From Hyphomicrobiales bacterium (GTDB lineage: Bacteria; Pseudomonadota; Alphaproteobacteria; Rhizobiales; Rhizobiaceae), in assembly GCA_900468065.1 (NCBI GenBank), contig UBTA01000028.1:62001-126000 (forward strand): a stretch of DNA of 64,000 bases, read 5' to 3'. Within the stretch, counting starts at the first letter, position 1; each line of letters begins with the position of its first letter. The translations under genes were made by a program, and so were the position numbers. The notes beneath the pieces are model-generated. The model had not been told where the DNA came from. It was given only the letters and a program-made list of their open reading frames with translations, and made no database searches. This document shows, piece by piece, positions 45,521-53,608 of the stretch.

Positions 45521-46828
45521 TTGACGGTGCCACCGGTGCCGGTGGCAAGGCAGGTATCCGTGGCATCCGATTTCAGCGCGCCCAAACTCTCCGGCCCGAA
45601 AGCCTCGACGGTCATCCGGCGCATCAGCTACGAGGCCGGGCAAAATCTACGGATGATCACAGTCGGCGTCGCCGTGTTCATCATCCTGCTGCTGGGCGCC
45701 TCCTTCTGGGTGTCCAAGAAGGGACAGGAGGCCGATGAGGCCGTCGCCCACACGGTTCGCAACGAGCGCCTGATCTCTGTCGTTCAATCCCAGCTCCAGG
45801 ATGCGGAAATCGGCCAACGCGGCTATCTTCTGACCGGCGATCCCTTCTATCTTGAGCCCTATGACAAGGCTGTGAGCGCGATCAGCGCCAGCGTGGAAAG
45901 CCTTGCAACCGGGGTTTCCGACAACCGCCGCCAGGACGGCAATATCGCCGTGCTGCGATCTCTGACCACGCAAAAACTGTCGGAGTTGCGCCAGACCGTC
46001 GAGCGCCGCCGCGCCGGCGATGAAGCGGCGGCCGTCTCCGTGCTGCGCAATGGCCAGGGCAAGGTGCTGATGGACGGCGTCCGCGACGTTCTGGAGCGCA
46101 TGCGCATGGAAGAGGAAAGCCTGATGACCGTGCGCGCCAACCAGGCGCGGCGCGCCGGGTTTGTCCTGGAGATGATGGTGATCGGGCTTGCACTCTTGAC
46201 GGCCCTGATGGGCGTAATCGCGGTGCGCGCCACGCTGCGGCGGGCACGATCGGCGGAGGCGTCGCGCGACGAGTTGTTACAGCAGCTGGATCGCAAGCTG
46301 CTTGCAATCATGGCGGCCGATATCGTTGGCTATAGCCGGATGATGGAGGACGACGAGGCGCAGACCCTGTCGCGGCTCAAGGACGTGCGCGATCGCATCG
46401 ATCCGATCATTGCCAGCCATAGCGGCAACATCGTCACCACGGCTGGCGACAGCGTGCTGGTTGCTTTTGCCAGCGCCCTGTCGGCGATCGATTGTGCGGT
46501 GGAGATCCAAGGGTCGATGGCAGCCGACAATGGTGAACTGCCGGAGGAGCAGCATCTGATGTTCCGCATCGGCATCAATGTCGGCGATGTCATAGTGCAG
46601 GACGGGGATGTCTTTGGCGATACGGTGAATGTTGCGGCCCGGCTGGAGCCGATGGCGGATCCCGGCGGCATCTGCATTTCACGCGCGGTGCGCGATCATA
46701 TCCGCAAGCAGAGGCACCTGAGTTTCGACGACCTGGGCTTCCTCAAGGTCAAGAACATCGCCCATCCGGTCAGCGCTTTCCGGGTGCGCTTCGATCCCAA
46801 GGTGCAGGTGGTGGAAGCATTGAGCTGA
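45521..46828 (+). CDS. CHASE3-domain class III adenylate/guanylate cyclase
   Basis: 435 residues if TTG 45521 is used; GTG 45560 is an equally likely start. First span about 43-65, a periplasmic CHASE3 sensor (VQSQLQDAEIGQRGYLLTGDPFYLEPY is its hallmark), second span about 210-232, then a class III cyclase domain: IMAADIVGYSRMM (metal Asp), GDSVLVAFAS, GINVGDVIVQDGDVFGDTVNVAARLE. It should make cAMP or cGMP in response to an outside signal. The nucleotide specificity was not decided. No neighbouring effector gene is present. Confidence 0.85.
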   Translation: MTVPPVPVARQVSVASDFSAPKLSGPKASTVIRRISYEAGQNLRMITVGVAVFIILLLGASFWVSKKGQEADEAVAHTVRNERLISVVQSQLQDAEIGQRGYLLTGDPFYLEPYDKAVSAISASVESLATGVSDNRRQDGNIAVLRSLTTQKLSELRQTVERRRAGDEAAAVSVLRNGQGKVLMDGVRDVLERMRMEEESLMTVRANQARRAGFVLEMMVIGLALLTALMGVIAVRATLRRARSAEASRDELLQQLDRKLLAIMAADIVGYSRMMEDDEAQTLSRLKDVRDRIDPIIASHSGNIVTTAGDSVLVAFASALSAIDCAVEIQGSMAADNGELPEEQHLMFRIGINVGDVIVQDGDVFGDTVNVAARLEPMADPGGICISRAVRDHIRKQRHLSFDDLGFLKVKNIAHPVSAFRVRFDPKVQVVEALS

Positions 46829-46895
46829 CACCCAAGATTTTTCCGGCAGTGTCTTGTACGGCTTCCGGCCGCTTGCTCAAAGATTGAGGAGACCT

Positions 46896-47038
46896 ACCCC
46901 CCTCTGTCACTTCGTGACATCTCCCCCTCAAGGGGGAGATTATTCATTTCCTCTGTTGGCCCCTCAGTAAGGCGGGCACAAGCAAACGGCCGATCTCCCC
47001 CCTTGAGGGGGAGATGCCGGCGTCGCCGACAGGGGGGA
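46896..47038 (+). repeat. large inverted palindromic element (repeat locus 6, after the cyclase and ftsZ2)
   Basis: CCCCCCTCTGTCACTTCGTGACATCTCCCCCTCAAGGGGGAGAT (left arm, 46897-46940) and ATCTCCCCCCTTGAGGGGGAGATGCCGG...CGACAGGGGGG (right arm, 46993-47037) are inverted relative to each other. It lies between two converging genes and may also serve as their terminator. Shares its module with 16208-16251. Confidence 0.75.
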
Positions 47039-47077
47039 AGCTGTCCCGGGTTCGAACTGATCCGGCGGCCACCCATC

Positions 47078-48103
47078 TTATTGCAGTGTGCGGATCTGTG
47101 CCAGCTGGGCGGCGATAGCGCCGGTATCGGCGCCCGCAGCCTGCCCGTCGAGGCCGGTGGCAACGACGGAAACACGGAACACGCCGTCGAGGCTCTTGTC
47201 AAAGATCGCGCCGACGACGATGTCGGCATCCTCATAGACTTCCTCGCGGATGCGGGTGGCAGCTTCGTCGACTTCGAACAGCGTCATGTCGGAGCCGCCG
47301 GAGATCGAGATCAGCACGCCCTTGGCGCCCTTCATCGAGACTTCGCTGAGCAACGGATTGGCGATCGCCGCTTCGGCGGCCTTCGAGGCACGGCCGTCGC
47401 CGCTGGCTTCGCCGGTGCCCATCATCGCCCGGCCCATGCCCTTCATCACCGATTTGACGTCGGCGAAGTCGAGATTGATCAGGCCTTCCTTGACGATCAG
47501 GTCGGTGATACAGCCGACGCCGGAATAGAGCACCCGGTCGGCAATGACGAAGGCGTCGGCAAAGGTAGTCTTGGCATCCGCGATGCGGAAGAGGTTCTGG
47601 TTGGGAATGACGATGACGGTATCGGCAGCTTCACGCAGCCGCTCGATGCCTTCTTCCGCCGATTGCATGCGGCGTTTGCCTTCGAAGCTGAACGGCTTGG
47701 TGACGACAGCCACCGTCAGGATGCCGGCATTGCGCGCGGCCTGCGCGATCACCGGGGCTGCACCGGTTCCGGTGCCGCCGCCCATGCCGGCCGTGACGAA
47801 ACACATATGGGTGCCACCGAGATGATCCATGATCTCGTCGATCGATTCTTCGGCTGCCGCGCGGCCAACCTCGGGAAGCGATCCGGCGCCAAGACCTTCG
47901 GTCACCTGCGCGCCGAGCTGGATCAGCCGTGTCGCCTTCGACATGGTCAGCGCCTGCGCATCGGTGTTGGCAGCGACGAATTCGGCGCCCTGCAGGCCCT
48001 CGGTAATCATGTTGTTGATGGCGTTACCGCCGCCACCACCGACGCCGATGACCGTGATCTTCGGTCTCATTTCCGAAATCACGGGTTTCTTGATTTCTGT
48101 CAT
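47078..48103 (-). CDS. ftsZ2: short second FtsZ homologue (FtsZ2)
   Basis: 341 residues from the ATG at 48103 (AAGGAG upstream). [12 protein letters not shown] and the tubulin signature GGGTGTG are intact, as is the C-terminal polymerisation domain up to SVVATGLDG. The protein then stops after about 20 residues: the long linker and the C-terminal conserved peptide used to bind FtsA and ZipA are missing. Rhizobia carry such a short paralogue (ftsZ2 of Sinorhizobium, FtsZ3/FtsZ1 of Agrobacterium) in addition to the main ftsZ in the dcw cluster. It may co-polymerise with or modulate the main protein. Confidence 0.92.
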   Translation of the reverse strand: MTEIKKPVISEMRPKITVIGVGGGGGNAINNMITEGLQGAEFVAANTDAQALTMSKATRLIQLGAQVTEGLGAGSLPEVGRAAAEESIDEIMDHLGGTHMCFVTAGMGGGTGTGAAPVIAQAARNAGILTVAVVTKPFSFEGKRRMQSAEEGIERLREAADTVIVIPNQNLFRIADAKTTFADAFVIADRVLYSGVGCITDLIVKEGLINLDFADVKSVMKGMGRAMMGTGEASGDGRASKAAEAAIANPLLSEVSMKGAKGVLISISGGSDMTLFEVDEAATRIREEVYEDADIVVGAIFDKSLDGVFRVSVVATGLDGQAAGADTGAIAAQLAQIRTLQ

Positions 48104-48312
48104 CTCGTCGTCTCCTTGGACGTGCTTGCAGCCCCGGCATGTGGAAGCGCGTTCCGGGAGCTGCATCGAATGCGAAGCGGAGCGGGCGCGAATCAGGCTT
48201 CCGCAGGTTATTCTGGCAAAAAGGCAGAGAGACGGCACGGGTGCAAGAGTCACAGCTAAAATTGCTGTGCCGGCGAACGTTCTGGAGGGGTTAAAGGGGC
48301 GTTCGGGAGCAC

Positions 48313-48440
48313 TTCCTCTTCTCCGCAGCGGGGAGAAGGCGGTCCGAAGGGCCGGATGAGGGGGCGGCAGGCTGGGGATACGCGGAAATCCCCCTCATCG
48401 CCTCATTGCGTTCGGCACTTCTCCCTGCCGGGGAGAAGAC
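48313..48440 (+). repeat. palindromic intergenic element (repeat locus 7, upstream of ftsZ2)
   Basis: CCTCTTCTCCGCAGCGGGGAGAAGG with CCGAAGGGCCGGATGAGGGGG (48314-48365) and an inverted partner CCCCCTCATCGCC...CTTCTCCCTGCCGGGGAGAAG (48390-48438). It lies in the 349-bp gap between the TraB-like gene and ftsZ2; the remaining bases next to 48104-48300 hold the ftsZ2 upstream region with no clear signal seen. Confidence 0.7.
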
Positions 48441-48452
48441 GCAAGACGCTGC

Positions 48453-49556
48453 TCAGTTGGCGGCTGACATGCTGGTGACGATAAAGCCGTCCTTGCGCAG
48501 AAGCTCGATCACGCCTTCATCTCCGGGCAGATGCAGGGCGCCGACGGCCATGAAGGCGGCGCCCTCGTCAAGGATCGGCTTGGCGCGGGTTGCCATGGTC
48601 TTGTTGCGGTCAGTGATGATGCGTTGCTCGAAATCGGCATAGCCTGCGTCGTCTCCGGTGGATTTCTCCTCCGAAACGGCCTTCATCATCGGCATGATCA
48701 AACCGGTCTCGCCGGAAAGATAGAGTTCGGTGGTCGTCTCCATCACATCGGTGATGGTGTCCCCGAGCGCCAGCGTCTCGATCAGCGCATCCAGATGAAA
48801 CTGCACCGGCAGTGCATCCATGGCCTGCAATTGCTCGACCAGAGTTTCCAGCCCCTTCAGGCTCTTGCCCTGTTTCAGGGCATCTTCTGCGAGCTTCTTG
48901 TCGAGGAAGGCGGCACCGGCGGCCTTGCGGCTCATTTCGCAAGCTGGCAGAGCGACAAAGCTGGCAATCATCCACGGCTTCATCTTGGCCACCAGCGTCA
49001 GCGGAATACCGCGCGCCTTCAGCCCGGCGGCCAGCTTTTCGGTTTCTTCGGGTTTCAGGAAATCGTTGATTGTCTTGCCGTCGGCAAACATCGTCAATCC
49101 CGGCTGCATCATGATCGCGGCCGCTGCCTTGCGATCATCGACGATCTCGTCGGATTCGACGATGACGGTCTTGGCAGAGTCATAGGCTTGGGTGGCGCCC
49201 GCCGGCATGGCCAGCACGCGCGGATCGGTCACATGCATTGTGCCGAGCAGATAGGATGGCGCAATGCCGGCCTTCTCGATCTTCCAGAATGTACCCTTGC
49301 CGTTCGGAATGGCTGCAGCCTCCTTTTCCAGCGCCGCGAACTTGGCCGGGTCGGAGGTTTGCATCTCGGCAATCAGGTTCTTGCCGCCACAAGACGCATC
49401 TTGCGCGCGGGCTGGCGAGATCGACAAGAGAGTGACGATCAGGCTCATCGCAAACAGGACGTGCAGCGTGGCGATCAGCGCAAGGACGTTGTCGCCCAAC
49501 CTGCCGGCCAATGTGCTGGCCAGGCCGCGTGCCGGTTTTGCGAAGTGCTGAAACAT
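48453..49556 (-). CDS. TraB/GumN-family protein
   Basis: 367 residues with an N-terminal hydrophobic segment (about 25-50, ending SPARA) that is a signal peptide or anchor. Two GxxH-type motifs, YLLGTMHVTDPRV near the start and AFMAVGALHLPGDEGV near the end, with a conserved Glu (VIVESDE), define the TraB/GumN family, thought to be metal-dependent peptidases related to Tiki. Its function in rhizobia is unknown. It lies about 100 nt downstream of xerC on the same strand. Confidence 0.82.
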   Translation of the reverse strand: MFQHFAKPARGLASTLAGRLGDNVLALIATLHVLFAMSLIVTLLSISPARAQDASCGGKNLIAEMQTSDPAKFAALEKEAAAIPNGKGTFWKIEKAGIAPSYLLGTMHVTDPRVLAMPAGATQAYDSAKTVIVESDEIVDDRKAAAAIMMQPGLTMFADGKTINDFLKPEETEKLAAGLKARGIPLTLVAKMKPWMIASFVALPACEMSRKAAGAAFLDKKLAEDALKQGKSLKGLETLVEQLQAMDALPVQFHLDALIETLALGDTITDVMETTTELYLSGETGLIMPMMKAVSEEKSTGDDAGYADFEQRIITDRNKTMATRAKPILDEGAAFMAVGALHLPGDEGVIELLRKDGFIVTSMSAAN

Positions 49557-49655
49557 TGTCGATCCTGTCTGGGAAAACTTTATCGGGCGATTCTAGCCGC
49601 CCAGGCCTCACAGGCCGTTTAACAAATCTGGTTAACGCGCCTTGACCGGCAAAAT

Positions 49656-50597
49656 TCAGGCGCGTGGATGCGCCCGGTCGTAGATTTCCAAGAGCCTTGC
49701 CGAATCGACACCGGTATAGACCTGCGTCGTCGACAGGCTGGCATGGCCGAGCAATTCCTGGATGGTTCGAAGGTCGCCACCACCGGCGAGCAGATGGGTG
49801 GCGAAGGAATGGCGAAGGGCATGCGGCGTTGCCGTATCCGGCAGGCCGAGCGCGCCGCGCATTTTCTGCATTTCGCGCTGGATGATACCCGCCTGCAGCT
49901 TGCCGCCCTTGGCGCCGCGAAACAGCGGGGCGTCCGCGGCCAGGTGATAAATGCAGAGTTTTTCATAAGCACGCACGGCATCGATTGCTGCCGATATCAG
50001 CGGTACGATGCGGGTCTTGCCGCCCTTGCCGTGAATGCGAAGTGCTGTCGGCGTTCCGGCAAAATCCGATGGCGTCAGGTCCAGCGCCTCGGAAATGCGC
50101 AGGCCGCAGCCGTAGAGCAGCGTCAGGACTGCGGCGTTACGGGTGGCGATCCAGGGTTCGTCAGCAAGCTGAGCGTCGCTGGTGACGACCATCAGGGCAT
50201 CGATAGCCGTCAGCGGCTTCGGCAGCGATTTCGGTTGTTTTGGCGAGCGCACGGCGGAGGCGCCGGCGGCATTGGCCAAGCCCTTCTTTTCCAGATAGCG
50301 CAGAAAGGAGCGAAGGCCCGCCAGTCCGCGCCCAAGGGTTCTGGCACCCGCACCATCCCGTCTGCGGGAGGCAAGAAAGCCGCGCAGGTCGCCAGGGCGC
50401 AGCGCGCTGATGTCGCTCAGCCTGGCCGGGCCGCTGAGGTGGCCGGTGAGGAAATGCAGGAATTGCCGTGTGTCACGCTCATAGGCCTCGACGGTTTTGT
50501 CCGACAGTCGGCGCTCCTCGCCAAGGCCGGAAAGCCAGCGCTGGCGCTCGGCCATCAGCTCGGGATGACCTATGATCAAGATTTCGTTCACAGCCAT
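49656..50597 (-). CDS. xerC: tyrosine recombinase XerC
   Basis: 313 residues. N-terminal SAM-like core-binding domain and C-terminal catalytic domain with Arg (YGCGLRISEAL), Lys (GKGGKTRIVPL), His-x-x-Arg (HALRHSFATHLL), His (LGHASLSTTQVYT) and nucleophile Tyr, all intact. With XerD it resolves chromosome dimers at dif during division. Being adjacent to priA's neighbourhood and not within a mobile element, it is the housekeeping copy. The gene is divergent from the acyltransferase gene. Confidence 0.92.
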   Translation of the reverse strand: MAVNEILIIGHPELMAERQRWLSGLGEERRLSDKTVEAYERDTRQFLHFLTGHLSGPARLSDISALRPGDLRGFLASRRRDGAGARTLGRGLAGLRSFLRYLEKKGLANAAGASAVRSPKQPKSLPKPLTAIDALMVVTSDAQLADEPWIATRNAAVLTLLYGCGLRISEALDLTPSDFAGTPTALRIHGKGGKTRIVPLISAAIDAVRAYEKLCIYHLAADAPLFRGAKGGKLQAGIIQREMQKMRGALGLPDTATPHALRHSFATHLLAGGGDLRTIQELLGHASLSTTQVYTGVDSARLLEIYDRAHPRA

Positions 50598-50728
50598 GCT
50601 CCGCGTTTCGAGATGAGCACGACTCTGCGCGCCAGCCGGTTATGTTTTTCCTAACGGCCCTTGGAATTTGTCATGCTCGGATCATATTCAACTGCGATAG
50701 CTCAGGCGCAGACGAGGCGGAAGAAGCG

Positions 50729-51655
50729 ATGGCGCGACGGGATTCGGCAAGCGGTTTCACCTACTTCGCGGAGACGGTCGCGCTGGTGTCGCACGGCCAG
50801 CCCGGCCATATCGTCGATACGCTGATTGCCGAGCGTGGCCAGCGCATCGTCCAGCATCCGCTCTGGCCGGTGATGCGGCCGTTTCTCTATACGGTGCTGA
50901 ATTACCGCAAGGCGATCGAGTTTGCCGATGCCGTGGCCAACGTGCCCGGCTTCCAGGCGTTCGAGCATCTGAGCCGGACGTTGTCGCTGGATATCCGGGT
51001 GCGCAACGAAGAGCGCATTCCCGAAAAGGGCGGCTTCCTTTTGGTGAGCAACCATCCGACCGGCATTGCCGATGGTATCGCCGTGTTCGATCTTTTGAAA
51101 AACCGCCGCCCCGACATGATGTTCTTTGCCAATCGCGATGCCATCCGGGTCAATCCGCGCTTTGCCGAAATGGTCATCCCGGTCGAATGGCGCGAGGATT
51201 ACAAGAGCAAGCTGAAGGCGCGCGAAACCCTGCAGATTACCAACCGGGCGATCTCGGAAGGCAAGGCGACGGTGCTGTTTCCCTCCGGCCGCATTGCCTA
51301 TTGGGCGGATGGAAAACTCAACGAGCGTCCGTGGAAGACCTCGGCCGTCGGCTTTGCCCGCAAATACAATCTGCCCATCCTGCCGGTGCATATGTCGGCA
51401 CGCAATTCCGGGCTGTTCTACTGGCTGGCCAAATGGTCGACGGAGCTGCGCGACATGACGGTGTTTCACGAGCTTTTGAACAAGAAGGGCGACCTGTTCG
51501 ATTTCACCATCGGTAACCTGATCCAGCCGGATGCGCTGGATGGGGACCCGATGGCGGTGACGCGGGCGTTGGAACGTCACACCGTTGTCGATCTCGCCTT
51601 TGACGGTGATGCCCGGTTCCGCAATCCGGTTCCGTTGCCGGAGACGATCGGGTAA
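50729..51655 (+). CDS. lysophospholipid acyltransferase family protein (PlsC-like)
   Basis: 308 residues from the ATG at 50729 (GAGGCGGAAG upstream). The block SNHPTGIADGIAVFDLL holds the His...Asp catalytic pair of the glycerophospholipid/lyso-ornithine acyltransferase family in the NHPxGxxDG form, and VLFPSGRIAYW is the phosphate-binding block. It probably transfers an acyl chain to a lysolipid at the membrane. An OlsA or PlsC role cannot be decided. It runs just before the AAA ATPase gene (9-nt gap). Confidence 0.8.
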   Translation: MARRDSASGFTYFAETVALVSHGQPGHIVDTLIAERGQRIVQHPLWPVMRPFLYTVLNYRKAIEFADAVANVPGFQAFEHLSRTLSLDIRVRNEERIPEKGGFLLVSNHPTGIADGIAVFDLLKNRRPDMMFFANRDAIRVNPRFAEMVIPVEWREDYKSKLKARETLQITNRAISEGKATVLFPSGRIAYWADGKLNERPWKTSAVGFARKYNLPILPVHMSARNSGLFYWLAKWSTELRDMTVFHELLNKKGDLFDFTIGNLIQPDALDGDPMAVTRALERHTVVDLAFDGDARFRNPVPLPETIG

Positions 51656-51664
51656 ATCTGCGTC

Positions 51665-52798
51665 ATGCAGATTCGCTCGATGTTCTCAGCCAATTACCGG
51701 TCGCTCAAATCCATCCGCATGGATATGGCCGGCGTCAACCTGTTCATCGGCGAAAACGGCGTCGGCAAATCCAATCTCTACCGCGCCCTGCAACTGATCC
51801 AGGCCGCGGTGCGCGGGCGGCTCGCCCATGAGATTGCCCGGGAAGGCGGCATGGCCTCGGCATTGTGGAGCGGCAAGCGCCGCAGCGGCGATCCGGTGCG
51901 CATCAAGCTTGAGGTCGAATTGCTCGACGAGGTTCAGGCGCTGAGCTTCCTCTACCGCGTCGAGGCCGGTTTGCGGCCGCCGAAAGCGGCTGCCGGTTTC
52001 ATGTTCGAACCGCAGGTAAAGGAGGAGGAACTGAAGGTCGATGCCGGCCGGCCGGTCACCGTGATGAAGCGGGCGGGGCCGGGCATCTTCGTCAGAAATG
52101 CAGCCGGCCGGATGGAAGAACATCCAGAACAGGCACTGACCTCGGAGACCGCCATCGCGCTTCTCGGCGATGCCGGGCATTATCCGGAGATCGGCACGTT
52201 CCGCCGCGCCATCGACGGCTGGCGCTTTTTCCATGGCTTCCGCACGGACCGCGATTCGCCGCTGCGCGCGCCCTGCCTTGCCGTCACCGCGCCGATGCTG
52301 GATGAGGACGGATCCAATCTCGCTGCCGTCTTTGCAACGCTGTTTCACACCCGCCAGGATACGGTCGATCTCGACCGCGCCATTGCCGATGCCTTCGGCG
52401 GCGCCCGGCTTGTCGTGCCCGAACCGGAAGAATTCGCCGAATTCTCGTTGGTCTTTCCGGATTTCCCGTTGCGCCAGTTTTCGCCGCGCGAACTGTCGGA
52501 TGGCCAGATGCGGTTCCTGGCGCTGGCTGGCGCACTGCTCTCCTACCGCAAGCCGCGCTTCATCGCGCTCAACGAGCCGGAAACCAGCCTGCATCCCGAT
52601 ATGCTGCCGGCTCTTGCCGAAATGATCGCCAATGCCTCCTTAGACAGCCAGATCTGGATCGTCACCCATTCGGAACTCCTGGCGGCGGAAATACAAAAAC
52701 GCTGCGGCACCCGCCCGAAACGGGTGATCCGCAACGATGGCGCGACCTGGATCGAGGGCATGCGGCTGACGGGCGTGATCGATGAGGATGACGACTGA
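51665..52798 (+). CDS. orphan AAA/ABC-type ATPase (RecF/OLD-like head domain)
   Basis: 377 residues. Walker A FIGENGVGKSNLYRAL near residue 30, signature ELSDGQMRFLALAGALL and Walker B FIALNEPETSLHPDMLP, then WIVTHSELLAAEI (switch His). There is no long coiled coil and no TOPRIM nuclease domain, so it is a bare SMC/RecF-like ATPase of the AAA_15/AAA_21 type. Relatives work in DNA repair or phage defence, but some are housekeeping; the function is not known. It overlaps the acyltransferase unit and ends at a terminator shared with the transaldolase. Confidence 0.8.
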   Translation: MQIRSMFSANYRSLKSIRMDMAGVNLFIGENGVGKSNLYRALQLIQAAVRGRLAHEIAREGGMASALWSGKRRSGDPVRIKLEVELLDEVQALSFLYRVEAGLRPPKAAAGFMFEPQVKEEELKVDAGRPVTVMKRAGPGIFVRNAAGRMEEHPEQALTSETAIALLGDAGHYPEIGTFRRAIDGWRFFHGFRTDRDSPLRAPCLAVTAPMLDEDGSNLAAVFATLFHTRQDTVDLDRAIADAFGGARLVVPEPEEFAEFSLVFPDFPLRQFSPRELSDGQMRFLALAGALLSYRKPRFIALNEPETSLHPDMLPALAEMIANASLDSQIWIVTHSELLAAEIQKRCGTRPKRVIRNDGATWIEGMRLTGVIDEDDD

Positions 52799-52800
52799 AA

Positions 52801-52831
52801 AGAAAAAGCCCCGCGATCATCTCGCAGGGCT
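52801..52831 (-). terminator. bidirectional terminator between the ATPase and transaldolase genes
   Basis: Imperfect 10-bp stem (52807-52816 with 52822-52831, one mismatch). On the minus strand it ends in GGGGCTTTTTCTTTTC, a good intrinsic terminator for the transaldolase gene; on the plus strand it serves the ATPase gene less well. Confidence 0.7.
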
Positions 52832-52858
52832 CTTCGTTCATTCCAAAACCTGAAAAAA

Positions 52859-53512
52859 TCAGGCGATCTTCTGGCCGGTCTTGGCCCAGTCGGCCAGGAA
52901 GGTTTCGAGGCCCTTGTCGGTCAGCGGGTGCTTGACGAGTGCCTTAAGCGTTGCCGGCGGCGCTGTGATGACGTCGGCGCCGATCAGGGCGGCTTCCTTG
53001 ACGTGGTTGACCGTGCGGATCGAGGCGGCGAGGATTTCGGTCTCGTAGCCGTAATTATCGAAGATCTGGCGGATTTCGCGGATCAGATCCATGCCGTCGA
53101 AGGCGATGTCGTCGAGGCGGCCGACGAAAGGCGATACGAAAGTGGCGCCGGCCTTGGCGGCGAGCAGGGCCTGGTTGGCCGAGAAGCACAAGGTCACGTT
53201 GGTCAGGTGACCGTCCGACGACAGGTTCTTGCAGGCCTTGAGGCCATCGAGCGTCAAAGGCACCTTGATGCAGATATTGTCGGCGATCTTGGAAATGACA
53301 GCCGCTTCCTTCATGATCGTTTCGTAGTCGGTCGCGGCAACTTCGGCCGAAACCGGACCATCGACGATGCCGCAGATTTCCTTGGTCACTTCCAGGATGT
53401 TACGGCCGGACTTGAGGATCAGCGAAGGGTTGGTCGTGACGCCGTCGACGAGGCCCAGGTCGTTCAACTCCCGGATTTCATTGACATCGGCTGTATCGAC
53501 AAAAAACTTCAT
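52859..53512 (-). CDS. transaldolase, FSA/TalC type
   Basis: 217 residues, the short transaldolase class. [31 protein letters not shown] at the N-terminus and the Schiff-base Lys in ICIKVPL (near residue 83), plus [11 protein letters not shown], are family signatures. It acts in the pentose phosphate pathway, or as fructose-6-phosphate aldolase; sequence alone does not separate the two. AAAGGGAG precedes the ATG. Divergent from priA across 96 bp. Confidence 0.93.
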   Translation of the reverse strand: MKFFVDTADVNEIRELNDLGLVDGVTTNPSLILKSGRNILEVTKEICGIVDGPVSAEVAATDYETIMKEAAVISKIADNICIKVPLTLDGLKACKNLSSDGHLTNVTLCFSANQALLAAKAGATFVSPFVGRLDDIAFDGMDLIREIRQIFDNYGYETEILAASIRTVNHVKEAALIGADVITAPPATLKALVKHPLTDKGLETFLADWAKTGQKIA

Positions 53513-53608
53513 GGAATTCTCCCTTTCGGCGCTCGGGCGGGCGATGCGCGGGCTGCTGTGTTGTTTCGGGGTTTTCTTTAACGCAATCCGGAGGCAAGGT
53601 CACGGCCG

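Noticed and set aside
49656-50597. Integron or phage integrase
   Set aside because: All features fit the housekeeping XerC recombinase; no attachment site, cassette or phage gene nearby.
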